Below, one piece after another: positions 11,569-22,997 of a DNA stretch of 64,000 nt; the stretch's first letter is position 1, and each line of letters starts with the position of its first letter. Where the stretch lies: positions 319,061 to 383,060 of the forward strand of contig ML996695.1 of the NCBI GenBank assembly GCA_010356995.1. The letters run 5' to 3'. The position numbers and the translations under genes are program-made. Below the pieces are notes generated by a model. It was given only the letters and a program-made list of their open reading frames with translations, made no database searches and was not told where the DNA came from. Source of the DNA: Trichodelitschia bisporula (lineage: Eukaryota; Ascomycota; Dothideomycetes; Phaeotrichales; Phaeotrichaceae).

Positions 11569-11934
11569 TTACGCTCCAACATTCAAGTCCATCTCTCGCT
11601 CTCCTTCGTAGCCTTGCTCTACCCTTGCCTTGCGAGTGTTGGCGTCGAGGTCTCCGGAGCTATAGGCGGGCTTTGAATCTGGGGTCTTCTGTTCGATGCC
11701 TTCGTCCATGTTGGTGTCAGACCGGGTCAACTCATCATGGGAGCGCTTTGATCCGGGAGCAGGATTGGCGTGGCCGAGCTGACCGGCGAGCTTCTCGGGC
11801 GGATTGGTGACCGTCTTGATGGACTCGTACCTGCATGAACTCTGGTTAGCCTGTGCCCTTGGCAGCAACAGCGATATTGGGACTCACTGGCCAGACCGAC
11901 CACCGGGAGATGTTGAGATGAGGTTTTCGGACAT
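11569..11934 (-). CDS. Small hydrophilic protein, hypothetical
   Basis: Exons are 11934-11888 and 11830-11569 (57-bp intron with GTGAGT donor and CAG acceptor), giving 102 residues. The product is hydrophilic and probably disordered. It begins MSENLISTSPGGRSGQ, continues YESIKTVTNPPEKLAGQLGH and ends EREMDLNVGA. A coding call rests on the clean splice signals, frame continuity and even codon use. Proteins of this shape are widespread in Pezizomycotina, but I know no function. The nearest upstream element is a CRE-like TGACGTAA at 12062-12069. The gene is tail-to-tail with the lectin gene, 89 bp away. Confidence 0.75.
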
Positions 11935-12168
11935 GATTAATGCAGCTGAGGCTTTAACGTTTGTTACAGCAAGAAGTTAAGGTGTTGTGGAGGACAATTG
12001 AGGTTGCAGAGGTCTGGGGTCTTTTGTGGAAAGTGAAGGTACTCGTAGTGTCTCGGCCCTATGACGTAATGGAGGTAGTGACTTGATTTCATCGCAATTT
12101 ACATGTACATCGCCTTGCTATATCCGTCCTCTTTTTAACTCCTCCATAATCCATACATCACTGCTCGA

Positions 12169-13463
12169 CTATTGCAAATCAAGGACCACACGCCCGTGCA
12201 GCTTGCCTTCGTGCATCTCTTGGAAGACCTGATAGTGTTAGGATCTCGTTCTGCCAGAGGCAGCATTTGTGACCACTTACCTCGGTCAGCTTCTCCATCT
12301 TCTCTGTCCTGTAGTGCACCTTGACGAGGCCCCGAGCAGCCAGATCCAGGGTCTCAATGGCGTCCTTCCGGTTACCAACCGCCACACCAATGATGCTCTG
12401 CTCCTTCGCAACCAGGAGCTGAGGGAAAGCCGTACCAATGGGCACCATATCGCCCTCGGGGATACCGACGCACACGACGCACCCACCAAACTTGATGAGC
12501 CGCGGCGCAGATGCATAGGCCGCATTCGCCGCCGTGAGCACAAGCGCCGCCTGCACACCCAAACCGCCGGTCAACTCGAGGACCTTGGCCACGACATCGC
12601 CCTCACCCAGGCCGATGAAGTGCTCGGCTCCGGAGTCGAGCACCAGCTGCTTCTTGGAGTCGGCGTCAATACCGATGACCCGCAGCGCCATTCCCTTGGA
12701 GGCAATCTGCGCCGCAATGTGTCCCAGCCCGCCACCAGCACCGAGCAGCGCGATCCACTGTCCAGACTGTGCGCCGCTCTTACGCAGCGCAGAGTAGACC
12801 GTGACGCCGGCGCAGAGCATGGGTGCCGCAGCGGCGGAGTCGAGGCCGTCGGGAATCCGCGTCACATAGTTGGCGGGCGACAGGACGTATTGCTGGAAGG
12901 TGCCGGGGGTGTAGTAGCCAGAGATCTTGCCGTTGGCGCACACGCCATCACGACCTTCGAGGCAGGGCGCTGGAGGAGAGTTAACAATGGGCGGTGCTCG
13001 CTAGTGATGATGAGATGACGTACGGCATGAACCGCAGATGCCGGCCATCCACTTGATACCGACGCGGTCGTCGACCTTGATGCCACTAGCTTCGGCTCCA
13101 GGGCCGAGCTTTACGACCTTACCAACGCCCTCGTGGCCACCAACCTAGAATCCATATTAGGATGATGTATTTTACGAGACGGAAATGAAGATCCGGACCT
13201 GGCCCTTGGGGGTAGGGAACGGCAAGCCTCTCCAGCTGCACGTCATGACACCGAGATCTGAATGGCACACGCCAGAGTGAGTACTGATTACGGATATATC
13301 AGCGAAAGATCCTTATGTAATTGTGCTCAGAATCGTACAGATTGACGAGCACCTCGCCAGGGCCAGGCTCGGGAGTCTCAAGCTCCTTGACAGCGGTGGA
13401 GATGGACCCCGGCGCATCGTAAACGGCAGCCTTGTAAGTCTTGGGAATCTGAACGTCGGCCAT
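12169..13463 (-). CDS. Zinc-dependent alcohol dehydrogenase (ADH class I-like)
   Basis: Five exons: 13463-13339, 13283-13199, 13144-13024, 12969-12281 and 12228-12169, giving 359 residues; introns are 52-55 bp. The N-terminus is the GroES-like domain. Its catalytic zinc ligands lie in GVCHSD and GGHEG, and four structural-zinc cysteines follow the pattern C-x2-C-x2-C-x7-C (CGSCPPC...DGVC). The Rossmann domain shows GAGGGLGH for NAD and an acidic residue in IGIDAD, favouring NAD over NADP. The family interconverts ethanol and acetaldehyde, or longer alcohols, in the cytosol. The last 19 codons are a separate exon (VFQEMHEGKLHGRVVLDLQ). The many junctions all preserve the family sequence. Confidence 0.93.
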
Positions 13464-14452
13464 TTTGTTTGATATTTTGAAGGTGAGGGGAAGTGTGAGT
13501 ATGGCAAGGAGAATTAAAGCGTCTACAAGGCGTCGCAATGACTAGATATAGCTCAAGGCAATGGGAGGGGATGGTAAGTTAGTATCAAGTGGCGCCTTCC
13601 TTGCACATATTAAAGCCATGCCTCGGTCGAGCTCCTCTCAGATGCGCAAGGATAGGGCCGGGCAGTGTTCGTCCCCCATTTCTCCTCCTCTGGCCATGAG
13701 GAGACAGGAAGCATGTGGCAAATCGGCGCCATCACCGAAACGGGTATGGAAGAGAGGAAGACGGGAGGGCGAGGGTGCGGGATGCGGTTTACCGAAGGCG
13801 TGGGGAAGAATGTGATGACGATGGGAATAATATGGCGGGCGAAAGGCTGCGCCAGCCCCACCGCGGGGTTTTGGTGGAGATGCGGGGTTCTCGCCGCATC
13901 TCTTTCTCCCCGCACATGGCGCGGCCCAGATACCACTCTCGGCCTAGGAGCGACCATCTCGCCGAGTGACCTGAGTAAATGCTCACTGCATCTTGCCATC
14001 CTTCACTCAAGTGCCCAACCCCCGTTTCGAGTGTACATTCCCGAGGTGTGTGCCGCGTTGTGCTAGCTGTGTGGATCCTTCGCTATGCCTGGCTGTCGGG
14101 CCGTGGACTGATCTCGTTGCTTAGGCCACCATCTGTTAATGCAAAGAATCCATGCACGCCTCGTTAATGTAGCATAGTACTGTAGCTCGTATCTGCACCA
14201 GAAGTATTTCCGCCCCAGACGCCCTTATATTGCAGATCCCGAGCATTGGCACTGTCGGTGATTTCAGGGATATGATTTTCTCGCTATCATCTACTACCGA
14301 ATCCCCGAGAGGAAGTGGCCCAAGACTCCCCATCTTCAGCACTCCGAAAACTCCCAAGACACATAGACCTCACGCCATGCCATGTCAGATATGCCGCGGT
14401 ACAAGATAACAAACAAAGGAAAGAGAGCAAGCGATGGTAAATTCCAGCAAGC
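13464..14452. other. Intergenic (ADH promoter and IRG 3' flank)
   Basis: A 989-bp spacer. Short ORFs on both strands have no recognisable similarity and overlap each other, and I could not assemble a spliced gene. It presumably holds the ADH promoter. Confidence 0.45.
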
Positions 14453-15442
14453 CTACGCCTTAGCAGCCTTGACAGGTGTCCTGACCACAGGTGCCTTGGC
14501 CGCAGGCTTCATCGGCCGCACCAACATGTACTCCATCTTGTCGAGCATAGCCAGGAGCAAGCGCTCGTGAATCACCTCCCTGCGCGTAGGCTGGTGATTG
14601 ACGATGTTGCGGATGTTCTCCGTGCACACAATGTACACAAGCGGCTTCTCCGGCTGCGACGCATCCACGTTCTCGAACCCAACCCGCTCCAGCGTTTCCT
14701 TCATCTCCTGCGTCGTCTCGCCCACGTATCCCGGCCCCGCGCTTGGGATCTCAACGTCGTTGTCCTCCGCGTATCCGGCCAGGTGGCCATCTGACTTGGA
14801 CCGCACGAGGATGACTTCCGTGCCGTTCTTGCGGCACGCCTTGAGAATCTCGACATCATCCTGGGGAGAGTATATCGGTTAGCATACGCTGAGACGAGAC
14901 CCTAGCGTTCGGCAGTGACGTACCTCTCTCAGCCGCTCCCCATACATGACAATGACGAGGTCGAAGAGGTAAATCTTCTGATCGTAATAGTACCTCTGCG
15001 CGCTCACCGCCTGAGTTCCATGTCCCGGCGTGTCGTACAGGAACTGCTTTGGCCTCCGCGGATTCGCATAACTGGCGCGCTCGCGCGTCGTCTCCGTCGT
15101 GCCCGTAGGCGCTGCGCTCGCGTCCTCCTTGCTGTTCTTGATGCCGCGCGCCGCGTTGACGAGCGACGACTTGCCGGAGCCCGCGCTGCCGCACACGCAC
15201 ACGTGAAAGCAAGACGGGTCGAACCCGCTTTCGTCGCGCTCCTTGCGGATTTGCGCGGGTGAGAACTTGTCCTCTTTTGCTTCGTTGCTGCCGCCCTGCT
15301 GGGCGCCGACCAGCACGCCGCCGAAGCCAAGGAAGAGCTTGAAGGGGAAGGACATGATGTAGGCGGTGTAGAGGTTGCGGAAGAGGTTTGTTTGCGGGCG
15401 GGGGATGCACAGGAAGGGGATGAGGGTGTTGGAGCGAGGCAT
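14453..15442 (-). CDS. Immunity-related-GTPase-like (IRG) P-loop GTPase
   Basis: Exons are 15442-14924 and 14860-14453 (63-bp intron), giving 308 residues. Visible G motifs: G1 GSAGSGKSS (residues 85-93), a threonine-rich APTGTTETT in the G2 position, G3 DTPG (137-140) and G4-like RSKSD (193-197). The order and spacing, and the segment between G3 and G4 (a helix then FDLVIVMYGERLREDD), match IRG/IIGP GTPases, which remodel membranes and defend against intracellular parasites in vertebrates. The N-terminus has a hydrophobic, glycine-rich stretch (about residues 35-47) that could anchor it to a membrane. An internal Met30 is an alternative start. The C-terminus is Lys/Ala/Pro-rich. The role in fungi is unknown. 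Confidence 0.82.
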
Positions 15443-16522
15443 CGTGCTGGTTTGGGGCCATGGTTCGGCGATGAAATAGATCTTGTCGGATTATGAAAAG
15501 GAATCACGGCCACCTGGCATGCTGGTGCTGAGGCGGAACTTAGCCTTACGTGTAATGCGTAGAGTGGCATTTCCCCTCCTTCTAGCCAGCTATACAGCAC
15601 ATTCGAGAGCCGTGGTGCCAGGCCTGTGAGGCGTGATGGCTTCCATGTGTGAGTAAGAGCCAGTAGCCGAGTGTGCTGGGACAGCAAGGCTTGAGAACGA
15701 CGGGGCGAGTGGATCAAGCTGAGGACATGTGGTCCGAATGGTAGCCTTGTACATAGTTCACAGCTTCACTTATGATTAGGTGTTTGCGTGTGCTCCAGAC
15801 AATCCAGAGGTCGTCACCCCGCAATGCGTTGTTGGGCAGCCTTGAACATTGACAGGTCAACGATCGGGTCAGGAACAGGGCAATTATGTACCGGTCAAGT
15901 ATCATGTACGGAAGCCCGTGGTTCAGCAAGTAAGCTAACAGTGGTCAGCGTCCCGAAGCAATGCAGGCTAAATGCTCCGATTCGACTTATAGAGCTCGCG
16001 CGAGAAGGCCCCACGGCTCCTTGAACACGTTAAATCTGCCCAGTTCACCAAATCGTTTCCCGTACTGTCAAGCATGTACAAGCAAATACCTTCAGGATGG
16101 CGATAGATACCTTAACCGTCTTGTAAACAGCACTCTGCCACGTCACGTTAAGTTGGTGTTTCATGGAAGATGATGCCCCAATCACGAGACGAACGCGAAC
16201 GCGTACTTCCTTGCTCCCGAGATCTGAGAGGGCGCGGGCCGAAACAGCAACGCAGCTCATCCGCGCACAACTGTAGCCGGGGGTTTGATTGGCCGACATT
16301 GTCGGCCGACATCTCACAGCTTCGAACACAACAGAGGCCAAGAGGTCACAACGATCCGATCGCTTTCTGGAGTTCCGCGCTTCAACAAACGGCAGCCGTT
16401 CCTGTTCTGTACACTCCAAGGTATTCGGCCGGTGCCCTTCGTATATCATATACAAAATGGAGATCATTTGGGGTGATGGCTGCTCGACTAGAAGCCTCGA
16501 GTGGGACCCAACGACGTCCAGT
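15443..16522. other. Intergenic, nothing recognised
   Basis: A 1080-bp spacer between the start of the IRG gene and the end of the ICMT-like gene. Overlapping short ORFs lack similarity or matching splice sites. No repeat, tRNA or gene could be supported. Confidence 0.45.
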
Positions 16523-17389
16523 TCAGTATATGTATGGGAACAGGCGGTACGGTGTCTTCTCCTTGAACGCCTTCCAGCTCTTTCCGTACTACTCCTTGTC
16601 AGCCGAAGACACCCAAAATAAGAGTCACTTTACCTTCTTCCCACAATAATCGTCCAGTATCGGGATCGAACTCAGCGCAAAGAGCGCAAACAAATAGGCA
16701 AACGCAGTCGCTCCCCAAATCCACCCTCCAGCCGCCAAACAGTACCCAGTCCTCCAAAGCGTGAACCCAGCATAATTAGCATGTCTCGACAGCCTAAACA
16801 AACCCCCCGTGAAAACCTTCCCCTTGTTCTCCGGCTTCTTCTTGAAATTATATCGTTGCTGCTCACTCACCACCTCCACCCCCATCCCAACCACATAAAG
16901 CACCACTCCAAGCGCAACCGCCGGCGCAGTCGCCAACTCCCCCGGAAGAGCCGCCGAAAGGCCCGGAAGCGTGAAGATCAGATTGTTAACGGTGTTGAAC
17001 GCGGTGTTGTACGCCACGAGCGCAAGCGCCGCTCCCGGGCCAAAGCTCTCGTACGACGTGCCCAGTAGCCAGTAGATCTGCTTCAGCGAGCCGCCCGTCG
17101 CCATTGCGAGGAGGAGCAGCCGGTGCGGTGAGAGGCCAAGGCCGTCGAGCGGCGGGATGCCCGTCTGTAGCACGAAGCCGGGCAGACGTGCCTTGAGCCC
17201 CATCCGATGCAGGAATCCAGAACCGAGCCCATGGCGTAGGATCTGGTACTGGAGCAGCGGGTCAAGGGCGCGAAGGACGGTGAAGAGCGTGGTACCGAGG
17301 GGCGAGGGGGCGCGGGAGCCGCGGTCGATGAGGTCGTAACCCTTCGACGAGCTCGAGGGAGCCTGCTGGGGCTCCTTCGGAGATGCCAT
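16523..17389 (-). CDS. DUF1295/ICMT-like integral membrane protein
   Basis: Exons are 17389-16634 and 16588-16523 (45-bp intron), giving 273 residues. Several hydrophobic helices are evident (LLLLAMATGGSLKQIYWLL, ALALVAYNTAFN, APAVALGVVLYVVGMGVEVV, TAFAYLFALFALSSIPILDD). The C-terminal half has the steroid 5-alpha-reductase/isoprenylcysteine-methyltransferase-like signature: a Q-x-KK-P-E region, then GLFRLSRHANYAG, then LDDYCGKKYGKSW and TPYRLFPYIY at the end. These enzymes bind S-adenosylmethionine or NADPH in the membrane. The substrate of this fungal branch is not known. The short last exon supplies the conserved C-terminal tail that single-exon reading misses. Confidence 0.82.
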
Positions 17390-17915
17390 GGCGGAGGGGG
17401 GTATGGCTGGGCTATTGTGTCTGCTGCTGTGCTATATGAGGACGAAGAGGACGAAGAGGACGGCTGCGGTACTTATGTACCAGTCGGCCCGCGGAGTAAG
17501 CTACCGGCTCAATGTGACATAGCTAGTCCCAAAAGCATGGAGAATTGAGGAATGTGGGGCGCTATGACACATTGTGAACACATCAACAGCCGAGCAACTC
17601 CATGCAAGTGCCCGACCCGGAATATATCGATCGCTGATGCTGTCTATATTACCATGACCCCATTGAAAAATGACATCTCGAGAAGCAGACACACACCCTG
17701 CAGGAGCCTCGCCGGCTGGTTCGGGCCGCCAAAGATGCTACTGCCACATATTCCCATCTAAATCATCCTTGCCATATCGGCACCCAATCCCTCACCATGA
17801 ATCAATCATACAGTACCTAGCCCTTTTAGTGAGCTTCCTGGATCCAGCCCAATCACAAAAATGCAACAAAACTCCATGCGCCCTGCAAAATCCCAGGCAG
17901 TTATCGTGCGGGCCT
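17390..17915. other. Intergenic, nothing recognised
   Basis: A 526-bp spacer between the ICMT-like start and the ste11 stop. It contains an imperfect repeat of GAGGACGAAG near 17437-17462 and otherwise no structure that I can support. Confidence 0.45.
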
Positions 17916-20900
17916 TTAGCTCATTTTGGCGCCTCCCGTGACGAACTCGCTGCGCAAAAGCTCGTCGGCCGTCGGCCTCCGCTCGTGATCGGTACGAAAT
18001 GTTCTCCGGCAGAAAGACTTGAGCTCCTCGCTGGCCGACTCGGGCAGTTGAGGACTGGCATCAGACACGTCGCCCGAGCTCGACAACGCACTCCCGATTT
18101 TGAAGATGGCCTGCATCTGCGTGCAGTTCGGGTGCGGGTGTTGCCCAGTCAGCATCTCCACGATCAAGCAGCCCAGAGACCAGATATCGGCCTTGCGCGT
18201 GTATGCTGTCTGGCGCACCACTTCGGGGGCCATCCAGAAGACGGAGCCCTGGAGGGAGACGCGATTTCCACCGCGACTCGGCTTGCCAGTTCCCACGGGG
18301 CCGCCGGAAGCCGAGTTCAGCAGAGTGCTCGCTTCAACCCGCTTGCTGATGCCAAAGTCGGAAATCTTGACCATGCCCTTGTTGTCGACGAGAATATTTG
18401 CGCCCTTGATGTCACGATGGATGATGTCCCGCGAATGCAGATACGCAAGACCCGTAAGGATCTGACGTACGAAATTCGCAATGAGGCTCTCTCCCAACGG
18501 TCCGTAATTCACCAGCATCGCGGCCACCGAGCCACCAGGAATGTACTCCAGGAAAATGTTGAGGTGCGTGTCGTCCGAGTTGGAGCCAAGGTACTGGACA
18601 ATGTTGGGGTGCTTGAGGTCCCGCAACAGGCCAATCTCATGTTTCAAGGCTTCGACCATGTTTTTCTTCTTGGCGTCAAGCGGCGTACCGGTGTCGGACG
18701 GCATTTCCACTTGTTTGACGGCAATAAGCTCTCCAGTAACGGCTAGCAGAGCGATGTACACGGAACCGAAGCTGCCTTGGCCAATCAGCGCGCCCTTCAT
18801 GTACTTGACGTTATCCCATGAGTCGGCCTCCAGATATTCGCTGAGCTCCTCGTCGCTCTCCTCAGAGTCTTCTTGGATGACCTGACTGAGGTGCTTGTGC
18901 AGACTGTCGCTACCTTCTCCGGACAGCGAGCTGTTCGCGACACTACTGCGTCCGTCGTCGTAGTAACTATGCATGGTCGTATTGCCCTCGGGGTCCGTAA
19001 TGGCAATGCCATCGCTACCGGCAAAGGAGACGTAGCTCTTTCGGTCCGGTTCTAGAGGGTTCTCCTCGTCCACGCTTTCCAGAACGGAGCTCGCCATAGA
19101 GTCGCGGTACGACGGATTACCGGAACCCAATCGTTGTACGGAGAGCGGTCTCGCCGTCTTAGGGACCTGACCAGCATTCTGCAACCAGGCATCCGAGATG
19201 GCCGGAAGGGGGGGCGCATCCTTGAGGCTGGACGCCATGCTGAAGTTGCTGACGGTACTGAGGCGGCTCGTAGCACGGCTGATGCGCCTGCTCCTCCGTA
19301 TCGACATGCGCACGGTGCGCTCGATCTCGTCCTTTTCAAAGTCGGGAAAGTAGGTCGATAGGTCGCTGGCGATGAGCTCGCTTGGCGGACGTCCGCCAAA
19401 GTGCTCCTTGATCCGCCGCAGCGGGGCGCGTGTCGAACCCATCGCATCGTGGGCACGCACCACCTGGGCTTGCGTCGCTGTAAACACTTGTCGCTCGCGC
19501 TCCTTGAGGCTCGCCGGTGACAGGGGGTAGGAAACGGGGGCGAGACTTTCTCCTGTAATCTTTTCGATCTTCAGCTGTGAACGTGTCGAAAGGGGGAGAA
19601 TGACGTTTTGGTTCTTCTGCAGCTCGATTTGCGCCGCAATGCTGGCCGCTGTCTTGAGCTGTTCATCATCTGGTTCTCCCGTGTGGATCTTCCGCAGGAT
19701 GAGACGGTTGCGTTCCACTCGCATCCGGTCGGAGCATATGCGCCAGGTCTCGGCTTCGTTGATACGATGCGAGTGGGCGGGGTTGGGTTCTAGGCCGTCA
19801 AGGATGTAGAAGCAGTAGTTCTTGACGTGAGCCTCATTAAGGTTACCCTTCTTCAGCGTCTTTAGCATGACTTCCTCGACGGTCTTGCAGCCCTCGATGC
19901 TGACGACTGACGAGCGGCCATTATCGTAGATGACGCGAATCAGAGCCTTGTCTGCCGGAAGCATGCTCGCATTCGTCACCGAGCCGTCCATGCTCGGGCT
20001 GGCACGCACATGGCCAAAGCGCCCGGACTGTGGTGTTTCACTAGCAGGCGTTGTAGCAGCACGCGGCGGCATGGCATAGCGCGAAGCGAGGGCGTGGTCT
20101 GGTATTCTTCCAGAGGAAGGACCGGCGCTGGAGATGCTTGTCTGAGAGCGCTGCGGGCTGGCGGCATCGTATCGCTGAGCGTGCCCTCCCCGCGAATCCT
20201 GCTCGATGTAGGGAGAGCTGGGTCGTGAGTTCTGCTTGGGTCCAGGCGCACCTAGAGAGGCGATGGAAGGGAGGTCAGTGATCTGGCGCGATAACCGCTT
20301 GTCGGCACGAGAGCTGGTAGCACCCCGGGCGGCAGGGCCTGGCTTCGGCGAGGCTGACGAAGGAGGAGTGAAGGCCGGCCCGTCCAGCATAGCGAGGGAT
20401 TCCTATGGATACGGGGTCAGAGGGACTCAGCAAAGATGCTGCATGGGGACGAACCCGATTGCTCACGCTCTTTGATACCCGCTTCGATTCGCTGAGGCGG
20501 AATTTCTTGACCTGGGCAGCGATACGAATCTGGTCCCCCAGTTTCTTGATGCCCATATCCCGGAGGTGAGAGCGGTCAAGCTCCACCAACGTCTTGCCAT
20601 TGATATTATTCACGACGAAAAGGTCGACATACTGCGAGCAATTGATGCTGCGCAGCCATTCCGCCACCATACCCTCATCCCAATTCCTGCTGAGATGATG
20701 AGTGCGTGTGGGGAAGATGAGACAGGATGCACCGACCGGACGACATTAGGAGTGTCAAAGTTCTCCGAAAACTCCGACTCTGTGGGACTGGCAAAGAAGC
20801 CATGGTGCTGGCTCGGCGGCTGCACGCGATAGCTGGAGATGTTGGGGGTATACTGCGACGTGGGCCCATTGTACGGCAACTTTCTTGTGAGGAGAGCCAT
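17916..20900 (-). CDS. ste11: MAP kinase kinase kinase Ste11 (SteC)
   Basis: Exons are 20900-20737, 20686-20467 and 20402-17916, giving 956 residues. Domains in order: a SAM domain (about 55-125, WDEGMVAEWLRSINCSQYVD to GIKKLGDQIRI), a Ras-association domain (about 277-370, ALIRVIYDNGRSSVVSIEG), a Ser-rich linker, and the kinase domain (about 685-950) with GQGSFGSVY, AVKQVEM, HRDIKGANIL, DFGISK and WMAPEVV. This is the Ste50-binding, Ste20-activated MAPKKK of the pheromone/cell-fusion pathway, also feeding the HOG pathway, upstream of Ste7 and Fus3-type kinases. The first intron has a less usual GTCGGT donor but restores NVVRNWDEG in frame. A long low-complexity region and an assembly gap lie upstream. 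Confidence 0.95.
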
Positions 20901-21326
20901 GACGGCTAATGGGTTCGTGCAAAGACGGGGGGAAAGATGGCTAGAAAACAAAGTCTGAGCGAGTGAACTTGATCAAAGAACGAACGTCTGCGGGTGTGAG
21001 AGAGTGAGGGGAGGGGTGGAGGGGGAGGGGGAGAAACAGTGTGTGGGGAGAGGGCGCACGGCCACACCGGGAGTTGTTCGCAAAAGGGTTGGAGGGGAGG
21101 AGAGTCCAGTGCAGGATGAGACACGTACGGTGGTATTAATTAGTGCGGTAGAGGTGCATGTTGACAGCGAAGACGAAAGAAGGTTTAACCCTCTGGATTC
21201 TGAACCTTCGAAGAGGTTGAGAGATTTGCTGGTGCGACGGGGCGACACGGAGGAGGGAGATGGGATTAACAACGGCCGATGAAAGCTGAAACGAAGGAGT
21301 CCCTGAAGCCTGAGCCTGGACTGGGG

Positions 21327-21491
21327 NNNNNNNNNNNNNNNNNNNNNNNNNNNNNNNNNNNNNNNNNNNNNNNNNNNNNNNNNNNNNNNNNNNNNNNNNN
21401 NNNNNNNNNNNNNNNNNNNNNNNNNNNNNNNNNNNNNNNNNNNNNNNNNNNNNNNNNNNNNNNNNNNNNNNNNNNNNNNNNNNNNNNNNNN
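21327..21491. other. Assembly gap (165 N)
   Basis: A run of 165 undetermined bases inside a purine/pyrimidine-biased stretch. The flanking DNA is repetitive, so the gap size may be nominal. Confidence 0.99.
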
Positions 21492-21721
21492 CGCATGCGT
21501 AGGAGAGAGAAGGAGGGATGGCAGGAGCTTGGCTTTGTTGATATTGAGGGACGCACGACAGCGGCTACGAGATGAAGAAGTAAAGAAACGTGAACAGGGG
21601 GCGTGTTTTGCTATGGATTGGAGTTGGAGAGTTGACGATGAAGAAGGTGAGAGCGTGAAGACGCGATGTAAAACGCGAGACAGAGCACTACTACGAGAGT
21701 GTTGTGGAACAAGAGGATGAG

Positions 21722-21925
21722 ATGTCTTCTCTCTCTCTTCTCCTCTCCTCCCTCTTCTCCTCTCTCTCTCTTCTCCTCTCCTCTCTCTTCTCCTCTCCTC
21801 CCTGTTCTCCTCTCCTCTCCTCTCCTCTCCTCTCCTCTCCTCTCCTCTCTCTTCTCCCTCTCCTCCCTCCTCTCCTCTCCTCCCTCTTCTCCTCTCCTCC
21901 CTCTTCTCCTCTTCCTCTTCAGCTC
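21722..21925. repeat. CT-rich (CTCTC/TCTCC) simple repeat
   Basis: About 200 bp made almost only of C and T, with short TCTCC and CTCTTCTCC periodicity, interrupted irregularly. Such polypyrimidine tracts are common in fungal promoters and can form non-B DNA. Its position about 820 bp upstream of ste11 and 1.1 kb upstream of the DUF7514 gene gives no clear assignment. Confidence 0.9.
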
Positions 21926-22276
21926 TCATCTGTCGCCCCTTCCTCTCATCACCATCCACATGGAAGTAGGAAGAGCGATTCAAAGCGACTACTACACGAA
22001 ACAACGACGGGGATGTACCGTGTGGTGATTGGTGCATGGGGCGCTTGGCCGAAACAATGGCCGGCGACGGCGGCGCTTTGAAGACTCAGGATGCCTTGTC
22101 AGCGCCTTGTCAGCGCCTTGTGGATGCCTCATCGCGAGCCAACGCGAGATGAGCCAATTATGCACTTTATGCGTTTGAGCCTTTAATGCATAGGAGGTAC
22201 ACCGCTGCGCTTGCATTATTGATGGCGGCCAATACGAGCGGGATATACAATTGATACAACATAGCATAGGGGATAC

Positions 22277-22372
22277 GAAGACACGAAGACACGAAGACAC
22301 GAAGACACGAAGACACGAAGGCGCGAAGACACGAAGACACGAAGACACGAAGACACAAAGACACAAAGATAC
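22277..22372. repeat. Twelve tandem copies of an 8-bp unit (GAAGACAC)
   Basis: Twelve consecutive 8-bp units: eight match GAAGACAC exactly, and three others differ at one or two positions plus one near the 3' end at a related site (GAAGGCGC, AAAGACAC, AAAGATAC). All are in register over 96 bp. The array lies about 630 bp upstream of the DUF7514 start and is likely length-polymorphic. Confidence 0.92.
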
Positions 22373-22997
22373 TACGCCACGAACTGTTGGTGCGACCGGA
22401 GCCTCATCCTTTGATCTTGACCATCTCTCCTTCCCTTCCCCGAGGCAACTCACTCGAGTCTACGGAGTACTACAATCCGTACGTACTGCCCCCACCCCCA
22501 CCTAGCGTCTACTGTCCTCCCACTGCAACCCGTTCACCATTCCTCCCTCCGCCCATCGTCTTGCTCGGTTAACAAGAAAGCTTCACCTCTCTAACCTCTC
22601 CCCTTTGGCCGCCGTTGTCATCTCCAGATCAAAAAGAGGGAAAAATTATGAATGCTGACTGGCCAGCCTGATGTCGGTGACGGTGAACTCTCGGAGTGCG
22701 CCACGGCCTTGCTTCCAGGCTCTGGACGTCATGCACCCCCCCCCCACCCCCCCCAACTCCAAAACCCCCCATGCGCTGCCCCACTCATTCACATCATGCA
22801 CTCAAACTCCCCGCTTCTTTCACCAAGGGCTGAGCCCCTCCCACCTCCCCCAGCTGAGCCTCTTCGTTTTCGCCAACTACATCACTTTCGCAACCCGTTA
22901 AACTTGTTATTCTACTACGTAAACTGCTACTCCTTTGTTGGTTCCTCACTCTATTTGCCGTCTTCATCAGCATCTGCACCGTGCATCCTCCATTACC

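Larger units (their letters stand above)
20901..22997. other. Low-complexity intergenic region with assembly gap
   Basis: A 2.1-kb spacer between divergent genes (ste11 and the DUF7514 gene). It contains purine/pyrimidine-biased DNA, an unsequenced gap, a CT-rich tract, an octamer tandem repeat, C-runs (22735-22753) and pyrimidine-rich leader DNA before 22998. Long ORFs here are products of the CT/GA bias. Confidence 0.6.

Noticed and set aside
12269-13018. 249-codon plus-strand ORF opposite the alcohol dehydrogenase
   Set aside because: Antisense shadow of conserved exons.
17670-18746. 358-codon plus-strand ORF opposite ste11
   Set aside because: It is antisense to the conserved kinase domain, has no similarity, and is explained by codon bias of the real gene.
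20973-22037. 354-codon minus-strand ORF across the N gap and CT-rich tract
   Set aside because: Glu/Arg/Gly-rich translation comes from the CT repeat and unknown bases; no domain, no splice sites.
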